A DNA stretch of 64,000 bases from the NCBI GenBank assembly GCA_030142905.1, contig JASJOG010000007.1, positions 687,001 to 751,000 of the forward strand. The letters run 5' to 3'. Below are positions 11,325 to 23,600 of this stretch, piece by piece (position 1 is the first letter of the stretch; each line of letters starts with the position of its first letter). Under the pieces are notes generated by a model. It worked only from the letters and a program-made list of their open reading frames with translations. It ran no database searches and was not told the origin of the DNA. The translations under genes were made by a program, and so were the position numbers. This stretch comes from Heliopora coerulea (Eukaryota; Cnidaria; Anthozoa; Scleralcyonacea; Helioporidae).

Positions 11325-14300
11325 ACTGGTTCCAAGGGATTTGACACTTGAGTGTTCCTTATATAAAGTCATCAATTCATTTATTCAAGTTTTTGAATTT
11401 CTATAAAATTACTTCAAGAGAGATGATCTTACTTCACTGGGGGCTTGTATGATATGTCTGTTATTTAGATTGGCCTTACCTAAGTAGGCTAAACATGGTT
11501 TTCTTCCTGTACAGACTGATAAGGACAGTTAGAAAACTAGTGAGAAAGAAGCAAGAAATTTGAGCCAAGTTAAAATGATATTCCTATCTCAAAAATGAGT
11601 TTGCAAGGTCAAACATGTGACATATGACAGGGTTGAGTTAGATGGATGATGTGTTGGTTTTAATGACTTTGGTTAAAACTTGTTTACAATCAATTCCCTT
11701 TTTCCAGCAATCTTTATTTAAGGCATCAAAACTAAACAGATCTGGCTATATAGTATGAACCTTGATATAATCATTTGTTTAGTCCTCTTGGCAAAATTTT
11801 CCTGCTTTTGGTCTTTCAGCACAGATGACAAGTTTCCTCAACTTGTTCTGCACTGAAAGATCCCAGACAGGATAAATTTATTGTTATGATCTCTTGTTTA
11901 ATTGGCAGATTTTCAATCATACTTTTGCAAACAAATGGAAATCCTTCAGGAATGATGGGCATCATAATGTCATATTTAGCAGTATTTTTAAAATTTTATA
12001 TCTGTTAAAGGCTGATACCCAATGTCGCTTGATGCTTCAAAATTATTCAAAAGAACTACAGCGTTTAAAGAATGATCTCTCAATAGCTTCATCTTCCTAT
12101 CACATGTATCCTTTTTGAATTTTTATCATCAGACCTTTAGGTCAACATGTGTACATATAAGTACCAGTATACTTATAAAATGCATTAAAAATTTTTGAGG
12201 AAAATCACAACAGTGTCATGTCTTTACAGGTGTATGTAATAAAGACACATGTGACTTTATGTGTGAAAGAGAAGTTAATCTTTTGTATAGGGACTTTTCT
12301 CACAATATTTTTACTTTTTATTCATTTGACTTATTAAGGAGAATGTTCCCCAATCTAAATATAATTGTCTGTGGTAAACTTCTTAGATCATCAAACAATG
12401 TCTTATTGACACATTACATGAAATCTTCAAATGTAATTCTAAACTTTGAACATACAAGATTTGATACTTAACATTGCTTTAGAACTGAACGTGAGGCAGA
12501 AAGACGCCAGGACATGATTGATCAACTTGCAACCAAGTATGCCTCAAATGTTTGACTTATGTATTGTCTGTCAACTTAGTAACTATCAAATATACACATA
12601 ACTTTGTTGAAGTATGCCTGAAAAGTTTAACCTATGTATTGTCTGTCAGCTTAGTAACCATCAAATGTACATGTAACTTTGTTAAAGTATGCCTGGAAAG
12701 TTTAACCTATGTATTGTCTGTCAGCTTAGTAACCATCAAATGTACACACTACTTTGTTGTTGAGATCACCAGTGAGTCTAAATATAAAAGAGCACAAGGA
12801 TGAAGAAGTTACCAAAGAAGTTACTTTGAGATTAAGGATGAAGAAGTTACCAAAGACAGACTTAACAAAGTTGCATTTTATAAACCAGTCCTTCGTGGTG
12901 TGTAATACGTCAATGAAGAGTCAACAACAGTCACAACCACAACAGGATTTGTACACGACATCAGGGGTGGGCCTGATCACCAAGTCCCTGAGGACTCTTG
13001 CCACGAAGATAGTCAGTTGTGAAAATGTTTATTCAAAAAGTGGAGTGCTGGTGGCACAGTGGTAGTGCATGTGTCTCTCACCACTGTGATTAGGGTTTGA
13101 TTTCCGCTTCATGCAGTTATCTGATTAAAGTTACCTTGGTCACACGTGAGAAGAGTGTCGTCCAGTTTGACTGTACCAAACTTCGCCGGTTTTCTCCGGG
13201 CACTCCGGTTTTCTCCTGCAGTGACACTGGACCCATGAGGGGAGGCCCTTACTGGACCTTTATGGACAACAGTTTAGGTAGCTGACAGGGTTATCGAGTA
13301 TAAATAAAGACACTTTAAAAGACTAAAAACATTTATCATTTTAGGGAGAAGAGACTTAAAGCTGCATTCGTACAAGAGTCCGTTCAAACAGACTACGGCA
13401 GGTACGTTTTATAGCAAGGTTTCCTCCTTGATTTTCTAGATTGGCAGGGATGGGTAAGGATCGTCCTGGAAGAACTTCATGTCCCTTGGTATCGGGCGTA
13501 GGCAAAATCTTGCCGAGAAGTGAGAAAGTTGTTCGTCATTATTCCCTATACAATTTATCTCTTTCCTGGCAGTAGGTCTCATTTTGACGATTAAACTAGT
13601 TTGATGTTAGCCGCAGTATAAATTACTAAAAGACTGGCACCATCTGGACAGGGATGTTTTGATGTAGTGAAACGTACGGAATCCAATCTGTGCGCATGTT
13701 CCAAATTCACGTCTTCGTACGTGATTCAAGATTCTAACGTTGTATTCGTGTAGTTTCGTCTAGACCGTTGTTACTTACAAAGATAACGAAAACATAGAGA
13801 TAAAGTAAGGCAGTTTTTTTCGGGGGATACCACCCTTTCAAAATTTTAAGGGTGACCTGTCCTCAAAAACTTCTCAAGCGGAAACCGTTCTTTAACCCTT
13901 TAATGCCTGAATTTTTTATCTTTTGTTCTCTGTTTTTCCTTTGTTTTCTCACTGGTTCTTTTGTTCTTTGTTCTCTTTCCGTTTTTACTTTCTTTTCTCA
14001 CTGGTTCGTTTGTTCTTAGGTGTTCGATATATCGGACACAGCACGTTAAAGGGTTGAGGTATTCGTTTGGTAGACGCGCAGTACCACAACTTATATCAGG
14101 AATAAAGGTTTTATTATATCAGAAATAGCTCCAGTTTGCGTTCACGTTTCAAGAGTACAAGGGGGAACCAATGCCCCAGAACTTAACAAGAACGTTCCCT
14201 TTGTTAACAGAGGTTCGCTGCTTGGCGCTGCACCGTCAAGAAGTTCACCTGGTGACCCGTGGTCAGTGGATGTTGAGTCTGACGATACAAGGAACAAGAG

Positions 14301-16633
14301 CATCAATGAACTGAGGCAACAACAACATCAAATTATTGCAGGTATTGAAAGAAATTAAGAGTCACTTCAAGTGTAGGATGTTATGACTCATGACGGACCC
14401 TCAATTTCTTTTGCCTACTGACAATCAGTGGTGTGATGGCCGTGTGGTGGGCGGGAGGACATAGGGCAAATTGCTCTTCATTGCAAAATTTCCTGGCACA
14501 TTACATCAGCACATTTCATGGCTTTCCCATTGACATTGTCGTCGTTACCCTCGGTCAGGATGCATTGTTTTGTCTGCATTAACATTTGATACATAATATA
14601 TTCCACATGTTGTTTCGTAATGTAAGTGAGGTTGTGAAATAACCAAGGTTAAAAACGAGGGAAACGTGCGTGGTATGGCCTGGGTGCGAGCTTAGATCGA
14701 GGAGGATAACTTAAGGCATGGGTACAGCTCAACGAGCATCAGTGGTTCACTTGCACGACAAGCAGTCAGACGTACAGTAGGCTGCTCCGTAAATCTCATC
14801 ACCCACCGTCCCACCCTTCATTCAATGTTTAAATGGTAAGTTCTTTCCACCAATTTGTATTGGTGTGATAGGTGCAGGCTACAGCGGGGGCGGTGGTCAG
14901 TTCAAGATACCGTCAGGTTGCATCTTAACCTGAATCCAAATACCACTGTTTGTGCCAAGGTCCCCCGGTCTACAGCTTGCACCTAACCATCTAATCGGGT
15001 AAGTAAGGTGAACGCAGGTGTTAATTGGCCATTAAGCTTTTTCGACTATTAATTCAATATTGTACGCTGTGGACGAGTGACAACGAGGCTTTCTCTTTGT
15101 TTTAGAGCAAGATCGTGGCCTGGAAGCGTTGTCACAAGCCATTCAACGACAAAAATTGATCGGCAATGTTATTTCTGATGAGGTGGACGAACAAAATGGT
15201 AAGAAACTACATGCAGTAATTTTTTAGCTTCTAGGGAATTGTTGTTTGTATCCTACTCACAGAGCTGTTGTTCTAAGGACAATCAACACGAATCAAGTCT
15301 CGCGCAGGGCGGTCGTATTTCTAATAATGAATTTGAATTCATCTTCTCATTATTTCCCAGAAATAATCGATGACCTCCATAGCAGTGTTGAGAACACCAA
15401 CCGCCGTCTTATCAAAGAAGATGCTCATGTGAGAAAAGTGACAGCTAAATCTTCGAACTGCGGTAAGAAAAACGAGGTGACTGTGGTTAAAGAGGGTTGT
15501 GTCAATGCCTGTCTGTCTACAGCGAACTTCCTCTAGGACGGACAACGTCGGCAATATTCTTATTGTCCAGTTTACAGAGGTGCCCGTCTTAGAGGGAAAT
15601 GACGTAATCTGACACCGGCCATCAGGATGAACCTCGGTCACTCAGCGCCAGTCTTTCTGCCCGCGAAAGAATGATACTAATATTTCGAGCGTAAGCTCTT
15701 CAATGTATTTCAGGTAGTTAAACGTACAACGAAGAATTTGATAATTTTTGGAACAGAAGTCGTCTTCGCTTTTGTGACATATTCAAATTTCATTATCCGA
15801 ATCTACTGATCAGGCTATTACCTGTTCGTCCTTGGGGGAAGGGGGGGGGGGTATTTTGAACCTTTTTCCATCTGAATACTGTAAGTTGTCCGTCTTAGAG
15901 GGAGTTTGGTTATGGTGAAATAACACATAGACGGCCGGGACCAAACGTGATGTCCGTCTTAGGGAGGTGTCCGTTAAAAGAGAGTTCGCTGTATATAGTA
16001 ACGAACTTGCTATGGTATGATCTGGTCAGTGACGGTATGATAATGGTGTATGGTGTAGTGTGGCAAGACATAGCGTGGTTTGGTGGTGGTAATCATGGAA
16101 TGGTAGCGTGTGGTAGGTAAGGGTATTATGTAGTGTGGTGCTTTGTTGTTTTGTGTTGCGGAGTTGTACTGGGTTGCGTTGGGTTGTATCATATCGTATT
16201 TTATGGTATTGTGTTGTATTGTGTTGTGTTGTGTTGTATTTCAGAATCTTCCTCAGGGTAACATAATATTCTCTTCATGTTACCCTGAGGAAGATTCTGA
16301 AATAGAGTCGAAACGCTGCACATCCTCACGAATATCGAGTGTTAAGTTGTCGCGAGAGTCTCTCGTGTGCTTAAAGTGGGTAAAACGAGCATATTGTTCC
16401 CAGTTGACTCGATAGCTCAGTTGGTAGAGCAGCGGTCCGGTAACCCGAAGATGAGAGTTCGAATCCCGCTCTGGTCAACTTTTCTAGTTCACTGTACCAG
16501 TGTAGGTTAATTCATGAATTATTGTATTGTATTGTAATGTATTTTAATTTATTACCATTTCTCTTAAGTCATGATGGTTGTGATTGTTCTTCTCCTAATC
16601 GTCATTGTTGTCGTGGCCGCTGTTCCGAATTAA
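9064..16633 (+). CDS. STX8: Syntaxin-8, endosomal Qc-SNARE
   Basis: Nine exons with closing phases: 9064-9080, 10263-10362, 12011-12105, 12483-12536, 13345-13401, 14211-14341, 15106-15198, 15361-15462, 16569-16633; total 714 nt, 237 aa (human STX8 236). All introns are GT-AG. Syntaxin-8 pairs with syntaxin-7, Vti1b and VAMP7/8 in endosome and late-endosome fusion. The N-terminal helical region spans exons 2-5. The SNARE motif runs from about residue 138 (INELRQQQHQII) to 205, with the zero-layer glutamine in DEQNEII (Gln181). The last exon encodes a C-terminal anchor of about 18 hydrophobic residues (MMVVIVLLLIVIVVVAAV) and ends PN, like the human protein. Introns carry a SINE, tandem repeats and a tRNA-like relic. 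The gene is convergent with netrin. Confidence 0.95.
11264..11322. repeat. (TA)n microsatellite
   Basis: About 58 bp of nearly pure TA in STX8 intron 2. Confidence 0.95.
12205..12262 (+). repeat. Short dispersed repeat, copy A
   Basis: Shares most of its sequence with 33770-33830: AAAATCA-AACNGTGTC, TAAAGACACATG and CTTTAT-TGTGAA in the same order. Contains an imperfect palindrome around GTCTTTA/TAAAGAC. Lies in STX8 intron 3. Confidence 0.6.
12537..12760 (+). repeat. 75-bp tandem repeat starting at a splice donor
   Basis: Three copies with a 75-bp period; GTATGCCT recurs at 12537, 12612 and 12687. The first occurrence is the GT donor of STX8 intron 4, so the array begins exactly at the exon edge and multiplies donor-like sites. 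A short GAAGTTACCAAAG tandem follows at about 12800-12860. Confidence 0.85.
13042..13316 (+). repeat. tRNA-Glu-derived SINE in STX8 intron 4
   Basis: Starts with a tRNA-Glu(CTC)-like head (TGGTGGCACAGTGGTAGTGC, loop CTCTCAC, T-arm GGTTTGATTTCC), followed by a body with CCGGTTTTCTCC twice around GGGCACT, and ends in an AATAAAGACACTTTAAAAG tail. Head, body and A-rich tail are the usual SINE order. The CCGGTTTTCTCC block resembles cores shared by several marine-animal SINEs; that link is from memory and unchecked. Confidence 0.65.
16016..16240. repeat. Degenerate GGTAT/GTTGT simple repeat
   Basis: Imperfect TGGTATGG- and TTGTATTGTG-type repeats in the last STX8 intron, leading directly into the foldback at 16239. 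The same GGTAT theme recurs at 45455-45720. Confidence 0.7.
16239..16314 (+). repeat. Foldback with hammerhead-like core
   Basis: Arms 16239-16266 and 16276-16304 are inverted complements. The right arm reads CTGAGGA (16285-16291), one extra A, stem II GATTC/GAGTC, then GAAAC (16310-16314). The cleavage-side base is C instead of U (ACGC) and stem I is weak, so this is likely a decayed copy. A related, 3'-truncated copy lies near 57420-57500. Confidence 0.55.
16406..16478 (+). tRNA. tRNA-Thr(GGT)-like sequence, probably a pseudogene
   Basis: 73 nt with tRNA order: acceptor strand GACTCGA pairing with TCTGGTC (6 of 7), D arm GCTC/GAGC, anticodon loop CCGGTAA (GGT) and T loop TTCGAAT. Against function: position 33 is C rather than the near-universal T, the anticodon stem has two mismatches and the T stem two. 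It lies in the last STX8 intron on the sense strand. Related to 121-192. Probably a tRNA pseudogene or SINE head. Confidence 0.45.
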
Positions 16634-17607
16634 TAGTTCTGCAAGAACAAGATGTCCCCCGCAATCCAGTGATTCCCGATCCCCACCTACATACGTATTT
16701 CCTAGAAATGGTTCCTTGGCGTTGTGGAATTCTTAGAACACGTGTTTTCACATCACAGTTAGGTAATTGAACTAAAATTCGAAAGTTTTTGTAAATTCTC
16801 AGCTGGTTTCCGATGTGTTGAATAGAAATATATAACTGGTTATTCACACCGGTAAGAATCTCTCTTCTTAGTTTACACTGAAATTTGCTCTTTAAACCCA
16901 GAGAATAATTCTGAAATATACATCACAGGGTGAGCTTTTAAGTTACTAATGTGAAAAGCGTTCATCCTCTCTACAAACTTCCCACCATCTCTACTTGGTC
17001 CGTATGGTAAGAAATTGGGCAAATATGCCTTCGTCTGTTGACCTTATTCTTAATAAACCAGAAATACCTATGGACAATAACAATAGTTTTGATAACGTTT
17101 AAGTGTTCGTGACAACATCAGGTAATGTTGATTCGTGTAAATTTACACGTAATTTGTAACTTGTTCACTCGAAACGTTTTTAACATAGAGAAATGAAATA
17201 AATTAACAACCCTTGCAAATCTAGAAATTAATTATTTACAGGTTTCAACTGCTAATATACAAATTATCAAAAATATTTTCGCTTTGTCGTGGAACAATAA
17301 AATACCTCGGTAGTCGACACGCTGTACTAGTAATTCTCACTGGTTTTATTACAGAAGGCTACAACCAGACATACTCATATCAATCAAATCCTCTCAAAAA
17401 CTTGTTTGTATAAATATGATGATCTGAAGACGCTAAAGTCGTTCTTTTCTCAATTTAAATAATTTCTGTTTCTCATTAAATATCTAGCTTGTATAATCGT
17501 ACACAAAGGAATTAACGGTTCTTGCAAAAATTCACATCATGCACCAAAAGGTTAGACGGTCAATAGCCACCAATTTGATGCAGCTCAAAGGTCTGCGTTA
17601 TGTCCTT
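16634..17607. other. STX8/netrin convergent 3' region
   Basis: 974 bp between the stop codons of STX8 (+) and netrin (-), expected to hold both 3' untranslated regions. Candidate poly(A) signals: AATAAA on the plus strand near 17050 and 17288 for STX8; TTTATT at 17344-17349 (AATAAA on the minus strand) for netrin. The two 3' ends may therefore overlap. No other gene seen. Confidence 0.5.
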
Positions 17608-20600
17608 TCATACGCACATTCCCCGTCTTTGTCGTCGTTGAAACTTTTTTATTCTTCTTTGAAGATCGTTGGCCCAAGGGTCGACTACAGTTTTCTGTGT
17701 CACAACAATCCCTTTCCGAACCTCGTGGATATCATTGAATCCAACAATAAGGTAACTGCGGTTTTTACGTAGCTTCGGACAGCCGCACTTTGCGTCGCGT
17801 AGACGTACCCAGATGTCATTGCGCCCTTCCCGTAATCGATTTTCCCCGGTCCACTTGAAAACTCCAAGTATATACGCCACGAATTTTACCCATCCTTTGA
17901 CTTGTTGACGAGACAACACTTTTATTCTGATTGCTGTTTTCGAAAAGAAAGTCGGATATGTTTGTTAGACAAATGTTAATTTGATGCTTTCGTACGAACA
18001 TGGGGTGGGCACATCGCTCCGTACTCCAGCAAAACATCCTTGTCTTTTTGTTTTTGTTGATTTTTTTTTTTCAGTCTTTCATGGGTACTTTTAGTCGTTC
18101 TTTGGTTAATTCGGTCGTTCGTTGGTTAATTTGGTCAGTCGGTCAGTCGGTTGGTCGGTCGTTCGTTCGATCTGTCGTTCGTTCGTTTGTTCATTCTTTC
18201 ATTCATGTATTAATCAATTGCTCACTCCTTCCTTTCTTTCCTTGCTTTCTTTCTCTGAGTCTTTTTCCCTTTTCCTTTCTTTCTTTCTTTCCTTTCTTCC
18301 TTTCCTTTCTTCCTTTCCTTTCTTCCTTCCTTCCTTTCTTTCTTAATTTCTTTCTTCATTTCTTTCTTTCCTTTCTTCCGTTCTTTTTTTCATTCTTTTA
18401 TTTCTTCTTTTCTTCCCTCCCTCCCTTCTGCATCTATCACTCGTTAATTCATTCATTTATTCATAATTTCTTTAGTGAGTCTAGTCATTCGTTTCTTCAC
18501 TTATTCGTTCTTCATTCATCGTTCAGTCATTCCATTTGATCTTTGATTTTGCTTACCAAAATCTCTTTTGCAATACTTCTTGATTGATAACAGCATTGGA
18601 CGGCATTGCTTACAATCTAAAATAAAAGATATTTGGCAAAAGATGTTTAATCTAATAAATAAATAAAGTAGTCCATGTAAATATATATGTTTATTTTGTA
18701 CATTTACTTAATAAAATTACCTGTGTTTCTTGTGTTCACTCGTGGATGATCATTATTGCGAGGTTTTACGCCTAAAAAGAAAATTTTAATATTCAATGAT
18801 CTACTGGTAACTTACATTAAGGGGATAGGTCATTGAACAGTATAGCTGGTGCATAAGCCACTTGCCCTAACAGGTCACGCGACCTAAATTCTCCTAGTTA
18901 CTCATATGATTACATAGATACAGAGGGACACAAGCTACAATATTCCCTATTTCTCCAAGCTAATGCACTGCCAATCCACAACATCGCTTAATACGCCGAA
19001 CTTTATTTGTTTACTTAAGTTATAATTCCAGGCCATGTATCTTGGTTGTATAGTGTTAAGGTCACATAACTTAGTGCAAGTGACCCATTTAAAAACTAAT
19101 TATTCTTGAAAATATCAAAGTTTTCTTGCCATGTCTTCTTTTTTCTGCTGTGCGAAAACCAAGTTATTTAAAATCTTAAAACCGAAGCTACATATTAAGA
19201 TATAATTTCTGCTCACCAAACATAACCATAGTAAACAAATTTATGAATTCTGTCTATCTTGAAGTCTACTCAAACTTCCTTCCTTTTACACAAACATCTT
19301 GCTAGCACTTATAATCTATAAAATAAAACTTCTCAGAATGATATCCACAAACAGAACTTCCTTAGGGTTCTGTCAGAACCCTTCCCCCTATCCAATATCT
19401 TAGTTACACCCTCCCGGCGTAAGTCAACGAATGGATTTCGATGGAAGTAGCAGTATATTAATTTTGCTCTTACATGGATCGGTTTTCGATTTTGTTTGCT
19501 TGTAGCCTTCTTTGCAACTATTGCATATACGACCTGTTACACCTTCTTTACAGGGACACTGCCCAGTTGCCTGGTCACAGATCTTTCCTCTTGATCCATG
19601 TGGGTGGCAATCGCATTCTAAAAATGATAAAAACCTCGACATTAGTAGATACGTTTTGAGAGTTATTTCCTGTAACTGTCATTTTCTTCAAACTAGTCAA
19701 AGCATATCAAAGTTGTTGGAAATCAGACAACGATATCCTGGGGAGAATCTACATATTTCCAGTAGCCAATCATAATTCGTAATTTTTCGCGCCAGTTTGT
19801 TTGGTAAGCTGCTCGAAAGCCGCCATCTTTAAAATGCTCGAGACTGAACAACTTCAACAAAGACTGGCAAAAAAGTGTGCCTGGAAAGCTGGAACACGTC
19901 TCAATCATTGTTTTACATGGAACAACTGAAGGAAGAGAGCAGGTATGACGTGCTTAGCTGAAATATTTCGCAATAAGTTAATTTAAATATGTAAATTTAG
20001 TCATCATAGAAAGCCTCAAAGTAAACATTAACATCTTGCAGCTTCCAATACACTGTGGTGATCCTGCAGTGTACTTACCCGTTGACCGGCTGCTACGATG
20101 TGAGGTGATGGTATCCTAGTTAAAATAGGTTCTCATAAGAAACAACTATCGTTGCAGAAGTTTAGAGAACCTTCCAAGAATAGTTGACAATAATGACACT
20201 GTCGACCGACAACTACCATGCATGATGGAAAAAGTCAGAACAATAGAACTACGGAACGAGACAAGGGAATACAGTTTTCCGTTATTTTCGACATGTAAAA
20301 ATGGGTTTGATTTGGCAGTCGGGAATTAATGTAAAGCGTGATTATTTTAAATTTTCTTATCTGGAAAAAGACTGGACTTGGTCCAGAAAAATGTGTCGTG
20401 TCTCGTTATTGGAGGGCTGGCGCGAACATGGAATGAGTTTTAGATTGACCTTGAGGAGGAAATATGAAGCTCAATCTCAAAGGAAAAAATAAAAAAGAGA
20501 AAAAAACACAGGCACGAGCCTATTTATTCTGGTTGATTAACACCTTACACTGATCTTTATTAAGAGCTGTGTGCGAATCCTAAATGTCCTCAGAGGCTTC

Positions 20601-23600
20601 CTCTTTCTTGGACACAAAGGTTAACCTTTTATTCTGTTTAACCTCACTCACATTGGCCAGTTTTGGTCCAAGCCTACTTACCACTTTTATTCACGGAACC
20701 GCGCACACTTGTGTTTTGTGTTGTACGCATACGTAAGTATATTCAAGCAGCTTTCACCTAGAGGGGAAGTCTGCGCATATCTAAAGGTTGCTTACCATTA
20801 GGCGAATTTTATCGCGCGAAGCGACTTTTTCTTTTGTCTCTAGGCTGTCGATCGTAACTAATGAGAAATCTATTCTTCCGATACAAAGAAATGTCGATTC
20901 GCGCAATAAAATTCTCCTAGAGGGAAACAATTTTAACTGGGGAGGCTAGTGGGCAGGAATGATTTGCGTTCATAGACGGAGTTATCATGTGTAGGTGGAA
21001 GACCATTATGTTTCCTCTCCTGGAATATTTCCTGTGAACGGCTTGAAAGTATATAGGTCGACTTTTCCTGAATGATTGAGAAATTTTTTTGTAATTATTT
21101 TATGGGCGTCGGCGCAGGGGCGACCAACTGCCACAGGTTTTCAAAGATTATGCTTCCGAAATCTCTTGATGGCGATTCCGCGCCGGCCCGTTTCCAGGCC
21201 GACGTACCATTGATGGTAAAAGCCCTTTTATCGAATTAGCTTAGCATGGACTATTTATATAAATATGTTGTTTTAAAAAATGTGGGAGGTGTACGCGCAT
21301 GCGTTGATGTATATCTGTACTCTTGTTGATTGAAAACTATCTACAACTAAAAAATGACGTTTTCAAGAGATTACTTACTTATACAGACTTTTCTATGGGT
21401 AATGTCTTTCCCTTTGTCTCTATAATATCCTTCTTTACAATAATGGCAAAACCTTCCAGCTGTATTATGACGACAATTTATGCACTCTCCTCCGCTTCTA
21501 CCATCAGACACTCTGAACAATTCGAGGTTAAAGCGACAATGTTTAGCGTGTTCACTGCAGTTGCACTCTAGAAAAACAAACGCAGAGAAAACACGTTTTA
21601 GGGTGTCCTTGCATAGCAGAATCTCAGCCCAACTAACAGGGCTAAAAATACAATAGTTGAGCCCGCAGGCTGAAATTTTCATCACATGATCGCAAGATAA
21701 TTTCCGAAGGGAATTCTTCTTGAGCCCGCAGGCTGATATTCTCCATATAATCAGCGTTCAATTACAAGCATTAATGTGTTCTGCGTTATTTTAAAATTTT
21801 GCTGTCTTTGGCTTAAGTCACAGTTTACTTTCGGCTTCTTCCGAAGCGTTCATCCGTGAGCATATGGCGGTTGACCATGGTCGCAAAAATTTTGTCGCGA
21901 GGTTGCTGACAGTTTCGTCAGTAGCACTACTGGGCTGTTGAAGATTGTCGGAAATTTGATTTGTTCGTTATTAGAGCTGCGTTTGGTATCACAGTTGACT
22001 CGTTCAAGGAATAACCGTTCAGTTGAGTTTTAGGAGAGATCTTTGATGGTTGCATTAATTTGTTGTTTATCAAATCTTTCTTGAGTGCTCGGCAATTACG
22101 TGTCGGAAGGGAAAAGAGACTTTCAAATGTTTCAATCCAGGAGGTAAAATTTGCGTCAGCAACATTTAACTTTACCACACGTGAACAAACAACATATTTT
22201 TGGAAACAAATCCCCAAATCATCGTGGCTTAGAGGCTGTTTACACATGCCGTGGTGACTTATTTGGCAGAAAATTTAACTGGGCGGCAAAAGATGACTTG
22301 AATTGTCATCCAACTTTGTTTTGACTGGAGCAAATAACATCATAGACTAGTACAAAAATAACCTGCGATTTTTGTACTCTGAAAAAAGGTGTTTGACATC
22401 GGGTTATTTTTCATACTCGCATAAGTTTCACTTACGACTACATTTACTGCTTACGATTCGCTGGCGAATGTTGTATCATGTTCGTAAGACTGTCGTGACT
22501 ATATCGTATACATCAGGATGAAATTAGCAAGCAAAATTCACTCAAATTTTGTCCGACACTTGTATCGCAATAACTGGAAACACAAAGTTTAAGTTTTGGG
22601 TGAACACTGTCTAAATTTTCGCAGCTGTCGCTACGCGGTGTTTCATGCTTTCACAATCTCCGGATCTGATGATTGCGAAAGATTTTAACAGTACCGTGTA
22701 GCGACAGCTGCGAAAATTTAGACCGTTCCCCGTCTTATTCCAACCTAGCCAGCAGTTTGTTCCTCATCGGCTAGTTAAAAGTCATGTACTTAATACCAAT
22801 TGCCTACGTAGTTGTTAAAAGAATCTTTGACTTTGGAATGTCATATTTACAGTACACGTGTATGTAAATATCGGCAGAGTTCTTCAACAGGGTCGCTATC
22901 TCAATATATCTGTACAAATGCATGTTCTGTAAAGGGGTTTAAGCGACGTGCTGCATGCAATCCTTATTGTAATTAGTTGTCTGTGTTAACTAACACTATG
23001 ACCGCATTTTGTGAAGGCAAGCTAGTTTTATTTCTGTTTCAACTTTTACTCGTAACTTCATAAGGCAATGAACCGGAAGTTTTCCTTGATTAAGAATACG
23101 CAGTTCTGGAAGTTGTTTAGGGTAGCGTCATCGTGGAAGTTAAATCACGATGTTATTTTATTAATTTATTTGCTTGTTTACTTATTTGCTAATTTATTTA
23201 TTTATTTATGTATTTATTTATCTGTTTATTTATTTATTCATGTATTTATTTATCTGTTTATTTATTTATTCATTTAAGAAATCATTTATTTATTTATTTA
23301 TTTGTTTATTTATTTATTTGGTTATTTATCTTCGGCCGTTAGCAATAAGCACTACAAGAGCAATAAAACGTAAAGCTCAGGAACACCTAAACGATATGAA
23401 CCAATTACGACTTAAAATGAAAATATGAACTAATTACAAAACATACAATGCAGACGTGATAACATAAGGTTCATTAGTTAATGAGGGAAGGATAACATAT
23501 ATGTTTCTGTTGTTTCAGAGTCATGCGTCGAGTGGGAGGCATGTTTGACAACTAAAACAGTCTTTGACATGAAATATTCTTGAGGCCCGAGAGAGCGTAA

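Noticed and set aside
16406..16478. A functional threonine tRNA gene
   Set aside because: C at position 33, two anticodon-stem and two T-stem mismatches, intronic position and a related relic at 121-192 point to a pseudogene or SINE head.
18000..18539. 179-codon plus-strand frame rich in Phe, Leu and Ser
   Set aside because: It lies entirely in CTTT/GTTC low-complexity sequence in a netrin intron.
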